5,282 nucleotides of DNA from UCB3 sp964415605. Its GTDB lineage: Bacteria > Chloroflexota > Anaerolineae > Epilineales > Epilineaceae. The stretch covers positions 1 through 5,282 of the forward strand of contig CAYQBA010000253.1 of NCBI GenBank assembly GCA_964415605.1, written 5' to 3'. The position numbers and the translations under genes are program-made. Below are positions 1-5,282 of the stretch, piece by piece; position 1 is the first letter of the stretch; the number at the start of each line of letters is the position of its first letter. Below the pieces are notes generated by a model. The model did not search any database and was not told the origin of the DNA. It saw only the letters and a list, made by a program, of their open reading frames with translations.

Positions 1-1264
1 CCGCGCCGTCGGCCCCCGGCTCGCGGCGCCGGACGCGGACCCGGTGCACGCGCCGGCCGAGGAGGTCGATGACCTCGATGTCGGCGTCTTCGAACCGCAC
101 CCGGTCGCCGCGCTCGGGCACCCGCCCGAGCTGCGTCAGGACCAGCCCGGCCAGCGTGTTGACGTCGTCGGTCGGGAGGTGGATGCCGATCATCCGGTTG
201 ACGTCGTAGATGTTGAGCCCGGCGTTGAAGATCGCCTCGTCGTCGCTCACGCGCACCATGCGCGGCTCCTCGACGTCGTACTCGTCCTGGATCTCCCCCA
301 CGATCTCCTCGAGGAGATCCTCGATCGTCACCAGGCCCGCGGTGCCGCCATACTCGTCGACGACGATGGCCATGTGCACCTGGTGCGACTGCAGGTCGGC
401 CAGCAGTGCGTCGACGGGCTTGGACTCCGGGACGAAGCGCGGCTCGCGCAGGAAGCCCGCGATGTCGGCCCCGAAGTCGCGGTTGCGCAAGGTCTTCAAG
501 AGGTCCTTGGCGTACAGCAGCCCACGGATGTCGTCGATGGTCTCGCCGTAGACCGGGATGCGCGAGTGCCCCGCCCCGATGATCGTGTCGAGGGCCTCGT
601 CGAGGGTGGCGGTGATCGGGATGGCCACGATGTCGATGCGCGGCACCATGATCTCGTGGGCCTGGGTCTCGCCGAGCTCCATGATGCCGACGATCATCTG
701 TGCTTCCTCGGCTTCGATGGGGCCGTCCTCGTCGTCGACGTTGAGGAGCGTCCGGAGCTCGTCGTCGCGCAGGCTGCGGTGAGTCTCCGGCGGCTCGACG
801 CCGAGCCGGCGCGCCAGCCCGGCCAGCGGCGCGACGACCCAGGCCGCCATGTCGATCGCCGGCGCCGCGACCAGCGCCGCCGTTTCGGGATGGCGCGCCG
901 CCCACCCGCGGGGCAGGAGGTCCCCGGCGAGGGCCACCGCCAGGGTCAGCCCCCCGAGCAGGGCGATCGCCGGCGGGGCGGGCCAGCCGGCCCGGGCGAT
1001 CGCGATCCCGCCGCCGGCACCGGCCAGCGCCAGCCCAGCCACCGCCAGCGCGCGAGCCGTCCACCACGCGCGATCGGGCTCGTCGATCAACCGCCGCACC
1101 GCCCCTCGGGCCCGCCCGGCCTGCTCCGACAGCCCGCGCAGCCGGACCCGGTTGGCCTCGTCGAGCGCGGTGTCGGTCGCCGCGCCCAGGGCGGCCAGCA
1201 CGGCCCCGAGCCCGAGCGCGCCCCAGGCCAGCAGGGCCGGCAGGGCCGGGTCAGCCGTGTCCAC
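1..1264 (-). CDS. CorC/HlyC-family membrane protein (CNNM-like + CBS pair + CorC_HlyC domain), C-terminus cut by window edge
   Basis: The 421 codons seen form the usual architecture of the hemolysin-C/CorC family, membrane proteins linked to Mg2+/Na+ transport. Residues about 8-150 hold four hydrophobic segments (near 8-28, 72-90, 97-116, 128-150) in the place of the CNNM/DUF21 domain. A CBS pair follows at about 205-322, recognisable from EIMVPRIDIVAI, SRIPVYGETIDDIRGLLYAKDLL and VVDEYGGTAGLVTIEDLLEE. The CorC_HlyC domain is at about 338-415. The family is roughly 430 residues long, so only a few residues are missing at the left edge. The membrane domain is divergent: the usual S-x-E-T-A stretch reads A-T-D-T-A (29-33), and the usual GE-x-x-PK motif reads G-D-L-L-P-R (114-119). 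Start: GTG at 1264, overlapping the upstream stop by 14 bp in another frame, with only a weak GGGG upstream, so translational coupling is likely. An in-frame GTG at 1300 is the alternative. The family is secure; the transported ion is not. Confidence 0.9.
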   Translation of the reverse strand, partial: MDTADPALPALLAWGALGLGAVLAALGAATDTALDEANRVRLRGLSEQAGRARGAVRRLIDEPDRAWWTARALAVAGLALAGAGGGIAIARAGWPAPPAIALLGGLTLAVALAGDLLPRGWAARHPETAALVAAPAIDMAAWVVAPLAGLARRLGVEPPETHRSLRDDELRTLLNVDDEDGPIEAEEAQMIVGIMELGETQAHEIMVPRIDIVAIPITATLDEALDTIIGAGHSRIPVYGETIDDIRGLLYAKDLLKTLRNRDFGADIAGFLREPRFVPESKPVDALLADLQSHQVHMAIVVDEYGGTAGLVTIEDLLEEIVGEIQDEYDVEEPRMVRVSDDEAIFNAGLNIYDVNRMIGIHLPTDDVNTLAGLVLTQLGRVPERGDRVRFEDADIEVIDLLGRRVHRVRVRRREPGADGA

Positions 1265-2615
1265 GGCGTTGCCCCGGTTCGTCGGAGGCGGGGGGATCAC
1301 GGTCCACCCGAGCGGGCTCGGCAGCGCGCCCGGGATCGCGGTCGCCGCCGGGCTCCGGCGCCCCGCCGCCCCGTGCCGTGCGCAGCGGCCGGGCCGGGAC
1401 GCCGGCGACGGTGGCGCCCTCGGGCACGTCGCGGGTCACGACGCTGCCGGCGCCGGTGCGCGCGCCGTCCCCGACGACCACCGGCGCCACGAGCATGGTG
1501 TCGCTGCCGATGAAGGCGCCGCGCCCGATGACGGTCGGGTGCTTGGCGGCGCCGTCGAAGTTGCACGTGACCGTGCCGGCGCCGATGTTGGCGCCGGCGC
1601 CGACCTGGGCGTCGCCGAGGTACCCGAAGTGCCCCATGCGGGCGCCCGGGCCGAGCGTGGTGTTCTTGAGCTCCCCGAAGTTGCCGACGTGCGCGCCGGC
1701 CTCCAGCCGCGCCCCCGGCCGGAGGTGGGCGAACGGGCCGACGCCGCAGTCCTCGCCGACGGACGCGTGGTCCAGCACCGCGAACCGCACGTGCGCCCGA
1801 TCGCCGATCGTGCTGTCAGCCACCCAGGCGTTCGGGCCGACGACGCAGTCGCGCCCGATGGCGGTGGCCCCGCGCAGGTGGGTTCCGGGCCAGACGACCG
1901 TGCCGGGGCCGATGACGACCTCGGCGTCGATCCACGTGTGGCCGGGGTCGACGAGCCGCACGCCGGCGGCCTGGTGCCGCGCGCGGATCGGGGCTTGGCG
2001 GGCATGTGCCGCCGCGTCGGGGGTGCTCTCTGGGCCGGCGGGCGCCGGTGCCGCCGCAGGGGCGGGGGGGCCGGCCAGCTCAGGCGTCCGGGTCTGCGGC
2101 GGCGACGCTCCCGGCGGCGCCGCGAGGCGTGCCGTGCGGCGCGCCTCGGCCGCATGGTAGCGCGCCCACTCCGCGTCGGTCTCGGGCTGGACCGGCGTGA
2201 CGGCGATCGGCCGGTGGCGGTCGTCGAGGGCCACGAACGTCAGGAACGCCTCGGCCGACCGGCGTCGCTCGCCCGTGAGCGGGTGCTCGGCGTCCACCGT
2301 GACCTCGACCTCCATCGACGACCGCCAGGCGCGGTTGACGACGGCCCGCACCACGGCATACTCCCCGAGGTTGATCGGGGCCTTGAACTCGAGGGCGTCC
2401 ATCGAGGCCGTCACGACGATCCGGCGGCAGTGCCGCTGGGCGGCCATGGCCGCCACCTGGTCGATGAACTGCATCACCCGCCCGCCGAAGATCGTCCCGT
2501 GCGGGTTCGTGTCGCCCGGGAACACGATGTTCACCGTCTCGGTGACCGACCCCGACGGCGGGCGGGGTTCCGGCGGCGCGTCGGCGTCGGCCGGGGTGTC
2601 AGGCTCCGACGACAT
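1251..2615 (-). CDS. Fusion protein: hot-dog acyl-CoA thioesterase + GlmU-type left-handed beta-helix acetyltransferase
   Basis: 454 residues from ATG 2615, chosen because AGGAG lies 5 nt upstream; a start at 2648 would add 11 residues without such a site. Residues about 24-135 are a YciA/BACH-like hot-dog thioesterase: NPHGTIFGG (37-45), the probable catalytic Asp52 in MQFIDQ, then VTASMDALEFKAPINLGEY and an SSMEVEV strand. About 160-208 is an Ala/Pro-rich linker. From about 210 the sequence follows the GlmU C-terminal domain: hinge-like IRARHQAAGV, hexapeptide repeats, then VGPFAHLRPGA, VGNFGELKNTTLG, GHFGYLGDA, NIGAGTVTCNFDG and FIGSDTMLVAPV. Equivalents of E. coli GlmU Arg333, Lys351, His363, Tyr366, Asn377, Asn386 and Lys392 (numbers recalled) are Arg299, Lys317, His329, Tyr332, Asn343, Asn352 and Lys358; Tyr387 is Phe353. 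The GlmU uridylyltransferase domain is absent. Residues 410-454 form a disordered Pro/Gly/Arg-rich tail. Inferred activities: acyl-CoA hydrolysis and CoA-dependent acetylation of an amino-sugar phosphate. The cognate substrates are unknown. Confidence 0.88.
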   Translation of the reverse strand: MSSEPDTPADADAPPEPRPPSGSVTETVNIVFPGDTNPHGTIFGGRVMQFIDQVAAMAAQRHCRRIVVTASMDALEFKAPINLGEYAVVRAVVNRAWRSSMEVEVTVDAEHPLTGERRRSAEAFLTFVALDDRHRPIAVTPVQPETDAEWARYHAAEARRTARLAAPPGASPPQTRTPELAGPPAPAAAPAPAGPESTPDAAAHARQAPIRARHQAAGVRLVDPGHTWIDAEVVIGPGTVVWPGTHLRGATAIGRDCVVGPNAWVADSTIGDRAHVRFAVLDHASVGEDCGVGPFAHLRPGARLEAGAHVGNFGELKNTTLGPGARMGHFGYLGDAQVGAGANIGAGTVTCNFDGAAKHPTVIGRGAFIGSDTMLVAPVVVGDGARTGAGSVVTRDVPEGATVAGVPARPLRTARGGGAPEPGGDRDPGRAAEPARVDRDPPASDEPGQRRGHG

Positions 2616-2620
2616 GCTTG

Positions 2621-2625
2621 CTCCT
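2621..2625 (-). promoter_or_regulatory. Ribosome binding site of the thioesterase/GlmU-C fusion gene
   Basis: AGGAG on the minus strand, followed by CAAGC and the ATG at 2615. This 5-nt spacing is what fixes the start at 2615 rather than at the upstream in-frame codon at 2648. Confidence 0.75.
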
Positions 2626-2666
2626 GTCAGCGGTCTCTCGGGCAACATCTGCCCGCGGGGCGGAAA

Positions 2667-2697
2667 GAAGCAGGCGGCCGGGCGGGCCGCCTGCTTC
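2667..2697 (-). terminator. Hairpin terminator downstream of the sigma factor gene
   Basis: A perfect 13-bp inverted repeat, GAAGCAGGCGGCC (2667-2679) and its complement (2685-2697), with a 5-nt loop. It begins 41 nt past the sigma factor stop. In the minus direction the stem runs out through CTTCTTTCC, a short, imperfect T-tract. The stem is very GC-rich and probably strong enough to stop or attenuate transcription before the fusion gene. I see no convincing promoter between this hairpin and the fusion gene, so the two downstream genes may depend partly on read-through. Confidence 0.65.
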
Positions 2698-2738
2698 CCT
2701 CCTCCTCCTTTGAAGGAATCGTGGTCGGCCCGGGCGGC

Positions 2739-3902
2739 TCAGTCCACCTCGAGGAACTCGCGCAGCCGGCTCGCGCGGCCCAGCAGGCGCAGCCGCTCCA
2801 GCGCCTCGGTCTCGATCTGGCGGATGCGCTCGCGGGTGACGCCGAACTTCTCGCCGACCTCCTTGAGCGTGTGCGTGCGGCCGTCGAGCAGCCCGAAGCG
2901 CAGCTCCAGCACCCGGGCCTCGCGCGGCGGGAGCGCCGTCAAGAGCGTCTCGACCTCGTCACACAGCAGCTCGTAGGCGGCGGCCTCGGGCGGCGCCGGG
3001 AACTCGTCGTCCTCGATGAAGTCGCCGAGCTCGGAGTCGCGGTCGTCGCCGACCGGCTTCTCGAGCGACAGCGGCGCGCGCGCGATGCGCATCATCCACT
3101 GGACTTTGGCGTTCGGCATGCCGAGCTCCACCGAGATCTCCTCGAGCGTCGGCTCGCGGCCGAGCACCTGCTCGAGGTGCCGGCTGACCTGGAAGAGGCG
3201 CCGGATCCGGTCGCTCATGTGCACCGGCACCCGGATGGTGCGTCCCTGGTCGGCGATGGCCCGCGTGATGGCCTGCCGCACCCACCACGTGGCGTACGTG
3301 CTGAACTTGTAGCCCCGACGCCAGTCGAACTTCTCGACGGCCTTCATCAGGCCGAGGTTGCCCTCCTGGATGAGGTCGAGGAACGGCACGCCCTGGTTCA
3401 TGTACTTCTTGGCCATGGCGATCACCAGGCGGCTGTTGGCCTTGGTCAGGTGATGCCTGGCGGCCTCGCCGTCGGCGACGCTGGACATGACGTGGCCCAG
3501 CTCGCGCGGCGCCACGCCGAGCGACAGCGCGTGGCAGGCATCGCGCCCGCGCTCGATGCGCCGCGCCAGGTCGACCTCTTGCTCCGCCGTCAGGAGCGGG
3601 ATGTTGCCGACCTCGCGCAGGTACAGGCTAACCGTGTCGTCGGACTCGATGCCGGTCAGGTCGAAGAAGTGATGCTGGAGGTGGATGGGGGGCTCGGCCG
3701 CCGTATCCAGCTCCACGCCGACGGCGTCCAGGGCGGCGACGAGGTCGGCCAGCGCCTCGGGCGCATCCTCGGCGTCGGGCCAGGCCGCCAGGAGATCGCG
3801 GCGCGTCACCTCTCCCCGGGTGCGCGCCACATCCAGCAAATGGGCCATCAAGCCTTCCGGGCACTCCTCCGGTGCTGCGTCCTCCTCCATGAACCTCAAC
3901 AC
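2739..3902 (-). CDS. sigA: RNA polymerase sigma-70 factor, primary (RpoD/SigA) type
   Basis: 387 residues with all regions of a primary-type sigma factor, the RNA polymerase subunit that recognises -35/-10 promoters. A region 1.1-like helical segment is at about 17-68, region 1.2 at 88-118 (TVSLYLREVGNIPLLTAEQE) and region 2 at about 148-230. Within it are FLDLIQEGNLGLMKAVEKFD and STYATWWVRQAITRAIADQG, with Gln210 and Thr213 in the -10-reading positions. Region 3 follows to about 285, then the 3.2 finger (SELGDFIEDDE, 290-300) and region 4 (about 308-380). Its helix-turn-helix, VTRERIRQIE, offers Arg357, Glu358 and Arg361 for -35 contact. The spacer between 1.2 and 2.1 is short (about 30 residues), as in Gram-positive-type SigA. 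Start: GTG 3902, with GGGGGAG 4 nt upstream; TTG 3899 and ATG 3890 are alternatives. A group 2 paralogue cannot be excluded, but a region 1.1-like segment favours the primary factor. Confidence 0.93.
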   Translation of the reverse strand: MLRFMEEDAAPEECPEGLMAHLLDVARTRGEVTRRDLLAAWPDAEDAPEALADLVAALDAVGVELDTAAEPPIHLQHHFFDLTGIESDDTVSLYLREVGNIPLLTAEQEVDLARRIERGRDACHALSLGVAPRELGHVMSSVADGEAARHHLTKANSRLVIAMAKKYMNQGVPFLDLIQEGNLGLMKAVEKFDWRRGYKFSTYATWWVRQAITRAIADQGRTIRVPVHMSDRIRRLFQVSRHLEQVLGREPTLEEISVELGMPNAKVQWMMRIARAPLSLEKPVGDDRDSELGDFIEDDEFPAPPEAAAYELLCDEVETLLTALPPREARVLELRFGLLDGRTHTLKEVGEKFGVTRERIRQIETEALERLRLLGRASRLREFLEVD

Positions 3903-3906
3903 ACGA

Positions 3907-3915
3907 CTCCCCCTC
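3907..3915 (-). promoter_or_regulatory. Ribosome binding site of the sigma factor gene
   Basis: GAGGGGGAG on the minus strand ends 4 nt before GTG 3902 and 7 nt before the in-frame TTG at 3899. It is 16 nt from ATG 3890, too far to serve that codon, so a non-ATG start is favoured. Only an AGG 3 nt before the ATG could serve it, and that is too close. Confidence 0.5.
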
Positions 3916-4064
3916 GTGTGCGGCCGGCCCGTGCCGAGGGCCCGCGCCGCGTGGTCGATGGCGCGCCGATCCGCGGGCGCGACCAGCTATCGGTCAGGCA
4001 AACAAGCGCGGCGGCCAGCCTCGACGGGGCGGGCCGGCCGAGCGGTGATCAGGGATCCAGATAG

Positions 4065-4088
4065 GGTGAACAAGGTGAATAGGGTGAA
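4065..4088. repeat. Three direct GGTGAA repeats at 9-bp spacing
   Basis: GGTGAA occurs on the plus strand at 4065-4070, 4074-4079 and 4083-4088, which is TTCACC on the sigma-gene strand. The intervening triplets are CAA and TAG, and the first and third copies are each preceded by ATAG or ATAG-like bases. The period of 9 is shorter than a DNA turn (about 10.5 bp). The repeats fall inside the predicted leader of the sigma mRNA. Whether they bind a protein, pair in RNA or are chance is open. Confidence 0.6.
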
Positions 4089-4192
4089 GCGGACCCCGCG
4101 CGGCGCCGGCGCAGCAGGCGGCACCGAGGTCTGGCGATCGAAGGGTGGTGCGGGGGACACGAAGCGGGCATGCCATGGATTCGAATAGAATC

Positions 4193-4241
4193 ACATAAGA
4201 AGTCTATCATATCCGGCGCCGGCTGTCAAGCACTCTTATGT
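4193..4241. repeat. Dyad element: 8-bp inverted arms around a central 10-bp palindrome
   Basis: ACATAAGA (4193-4200) and its exact complement TCTTATGT (4234-4241) flank the palindrome CCGGCGCCGG (4213-4222). The arms centre on 4217.0 and the palindrome on 4217.5, so all three parts share nearly one axis. The palindrome fills much of the spacer of the leftward promoter. One arm covers its predicted transcription start and the other lies 8-15 bp before the helicase ATG. This is a plausible operator controlling both genes, but no regulator can be named. Confidence 0.5.
4201..4229 (-). promoter_or_regulatory. Sigma-70 promoter reading toward the sigma factor gene
   Basis: On the minus strand a perfect -35 box, TTGACA (4229-4224), is followed by a 17-bp spacer and a -10 box, TAGACT (4206-4201, 4 of 6 consensus bases). 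Transcription would begin near 4194. Its form fits recognition by the downstream gene's own product, a primary-type sigma factor. A TATGAT lies inside the spacer but only 12 bp from the -35 box. Confidence 0.65.
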
Positions 4242-4248
4242 AAACCGT
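4205..4248 (+). promoter_or_regulatory. Possible rightward promoter elements upstream of the helicase gene
   Basis: Two weak -10 candidates are visible. TATCAT (4205-4210) matches 5 of 6 consensus bases but lacks a good -35 box. TATGTA (4237-4242) matches only its first three bases, but lies 6 nt before the ATG, where a leaderless message would need it. No Shine-Dalgarno sequence occurs before the ATG, which favours a leaderless or otherwise unusual start. Confidence 0.25.
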
Positions 4249-5282
4249 ATGACCCGATCATCGCCCTCGTCCCCGGAGGACCTCGACCGCCTGTTCGGCC
4301 CGCGCGGCACGCTCCAGCGCCACCTGGCGGGCTTCGAGCCGCGCCCCAGCCAGCGGCAGATGGCGGCTGCCGTGTGGCGGGCGCTCGACCAGACCGGGAC
4401 GGCCCTCATCGAGGCGCCGACCGGCACCGGCAAGTCGCTGGCCTACCTCGTCCCGGTGCTCCTCAGCGGCCGGACGGTGGTCGTGGCCACGGCGAACAAG
4501 TCGCTGCAGCACCAGCTCTACACCAAGGACGTGCCGTTGGCCGCGCAGGCCATCGGGCGGCCGGTCGACGCGGTGGTCGTGAAGGGCCGGAGCAACTACG
4601 TCTGCAACTGGAAGTGGGACCGCGAGCTCCAGGCGCAGAGCCTGCTCGGCTCTCTCGACCCCGACGCCGACCAGGTGGGGGCCGTGCGCGCGTGGCTGGG
4701 CGCCACCGACACCGGCGACGTCGACGAGCTGCCGGTGCTGCTGGGCCCGGACCTGCGCCCGCGCGTCGTGAGCTTCGCGGACGACTGCCTGCACCAGGAC
4801 TGCGCGTACGCCCTGGACGACTGCTGGGTGAACCGGATGCGCGACCGCGCCGCGGCGGCGGACGTGCTGATCACCAACCACCACCTCTTGCTCAGCGCGC
4901 TCCACCTCGAGTCGATGGGCGAGCGGATCCTGCCGCCGGCGCCGGTGTACGTCATCGACGAGGCCCACCACCTGGTCGACACCGCGACGGCGGTGCTCGA
5001 GGTCGAGCTGACCGACCACGCGATCGTCGCGCTCCTGGCGCGCAAGGTCTACCGGGACCACGTCGACGACGACGTGCTCGAGACGCTCAAGTTCGAGAGC
5101 CGGCTGGCCTTCGACGAGATCGCCCGGCTCCCCGCCGGCGACGGGCGGCCGGCGGGCGCGTTCCGGCTCACCGACGCGCTGCCCCGGCTGCGCGCGGTGG
5201 GCCTGCGCTTGAAGGAGGTCGCGCAGAAGCTCGACGACCGCAACCCCCACGCCGCGCGCGCGACGCCGGTGGGCCCCGCCTG
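4249..5282 (+). CDS. dinG: DinG/XPD-type iron-sulfur ATP-dependent DNA helicase, N-terminal part (3' end beyond window)
   Basis: 344 codons are visible; E. coli DinG has about 716 residues, so about half is missing. This superfamily 2 helicase class uses ATP to unwind DNA 5'-3' and clears R-loops and forked or damaged structures in the cytoplasm. Residues 30-39 (EPRPSQRQMA) form the Q-motif-like start. Walker A, EAPTGTGKS, is at 55-63, with motif Ia VVATANKSLQHQL at 78-90. Four cysteines fit the Fe-S cluster: Cys119 (RSNYVCNW), Cys180, Cys185 and Cys192, with spacings of 60, 4 and 6, close to DinG's pattern. The ITNHHLLL stretch is at 208-215, and Walker B with the DEAH box, VYVIDEAHH, at 233-241. 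ATG 4249 is the only upstream start in frame, since a TAG lies at 4186-4188, and it leaves the normal short N-terminus. No exonuclease domain precedes the helicase. No LexA-type site is visible, so SOS control is not shown. The symbol is assigned by family. Confidence 0.92.
   Translation, partial: MTRSSPSSPEDLDRLFGPRGTLQRHLAGFEPRPSQRQMAAAVWRALDQTGTALIEAPTGTGKSLAYLVPVLLSGRTVVVATANKSLQHQLYTKDVPLAAQAIGRPVDAVVVKGRSNYVCNWKWDRELQAQSLLGSLDPDADQVGAVRAWLGATDTGDVDELPVLLGPDLRPRVVSFADDCLHQDCAYALDDCWVNRMRDRAAAADVLITNHHLLLSALHLESMGERILPPAPVYVIDEAHHLVDTATAVLEVELTDHAIVALLARKVYRDHVDDDVLETLKFESRLAFDEIARLPAGDGRPAGAFRLTDALPRLRAVGLRLKEVAQKLDDRNPHAARATPVGPA

Larger units (their letters stand above)
3903..4248. other. 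Divergent intergenic region between the sigma factor and helicase genes
   Basis: 346 bp without a credible gene. The part near the sigma gene (3903-4060) is GC-rich and shows nothing I can name beyond the ribosome binding site. At 4065-4088 are three short direct repeats. The last 70 bp is sharply AT-richer than everything around it and holds the leftward promoter and a dyad. A small inverted repeat (GATTC, 5 nt, GAATC; 4178-4192) lies at what would be the 5' end of the leftward transcript. If the predicted promoter is used, the sigma mRNA leader is about 290 nt, long enough to hold a regulatory RNA; I could not fit it to a known riboswitch, tRNA or T-box. Confidence 0.7.

Noticed and set aside
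44..1513. Plus-strand open frame of 489 codons
   Set aside because: Antisense shadow of the CorC-type gene and the end of the fusion gene; Val/Asp/His/Arg-rich with no recognisable motif.
2616..2648. N-terminal extension of the fusion protein to an in-frame start at 2648
   Set aside because: The internal ATG at 2615 has AGGAG at ideal spacing, and the 11 extra residues do not belong to the hot-dog domain.
849..4064. Very long plus-strand open frame (1071 codons) across three minus-strand genes
   Set aside because: It lies antisense to well-recognised genes, its translation is low-complexity Arg/Gly/Ala/Asp-rich sequence without a domain, and such open antisense frames are expected in DNA this GC-rich.
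4171..4192. TTCGAATCC on the minus strand, resembling a tRNA or tmRNA T-arm, with a CACCA farther on
   Set aside because: The bases flanking the would-be loop do not form a 5-bp T-stem, no acceptor or anticodon stem fits, and the CACCA is too far away. It is explained by the GATTC/GAATC inverted repeat.
3994..4194. Minus-strand 66-codon frame starting with GTG at the predicted transcription start of the leftward promoter
   Set aside because: The position would suit a leaderless small protein, but its codons lack the strong G/C third-position bias of the neighbours and the sequence has no recognisable feature.
4180..4250. LexA (SOS) operator before the DinG-type helicase
   Set aside because: No GAAC-N4-GTTC or CTGT-N8-ACAG pattern is present; the dyad arms ACATAAGA/TCTTATGT do not match a LexA site I know.
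4258..5250. Minus-strand open frame of 330 codons opposite the helicase
   Set aside because: The plus strand carries complete helicase motifs and iron-sulfur cysteines in a continuous frame; the antisense translation shows no family signature.

Overview
The window comes from a very GC-rich bacterial chromosome. The codons of its four protein genes end almost always in G or C, and only about 70 bp around 4180-4250 is AT-rich. No marker fixes the phylum. The sigma factor, with a core reading KFDWRRGYKFSTYATWW, and the gene mix would fit Chloroflexota (Thermomicrobia-like) or another GC-rich lineage; this is a guess. There is no mobile element, tRNA, rRNA or CRISPR array.

Layout: two divergent transcription units leave a shared intergenic region at 3903-4248. 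Leftward (minus strand) lie a primary-type sigma-70 factor (2739-3902), a hairpin terminator, a two-domain protein joining a hot-dog acyl-CoA thioesterase to a GlmU-type left-handed beta-helix acetyltransferase (1251-2615), and a CorC/HlyC-type membrane protein with paired CBS domains. The last gene overlaps the fusion gene by 14 bp and is cut by the left edge (1-1264). Rightward (plus strand) lies a DinG/XPD-type iron-sulfur DNA helicase, cut by the right edge (4249-5282).

The intergenic region holds a good sigma-70 promoter pointing left (TTGACA, 17 bp, TAGACT). It sits inside a dyad: 8-bp inverted arms flank a 10-bp palindrome, and the two centres differ by half a base. The expected leader of the sigma gene is about 290 nt and carries three TTCACC units at 9-bp spacing. 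The helicase start codon has no Shine-Dalgarno sequence.

Working together: the sigma factor and helicase are housekeeping or DNA-repair functions that share a control region. The fusion and CorC-type genes are probably translationally coupled, although their biochemistry (CoA thioesters or amino sugars versus ion transport) suggests no obvious shared pathway. The most unusual item is the thioesterase/GlmU-C fusion, in which a hot-dog domain occupies the place of GlmU's uridylyltransferase domain.
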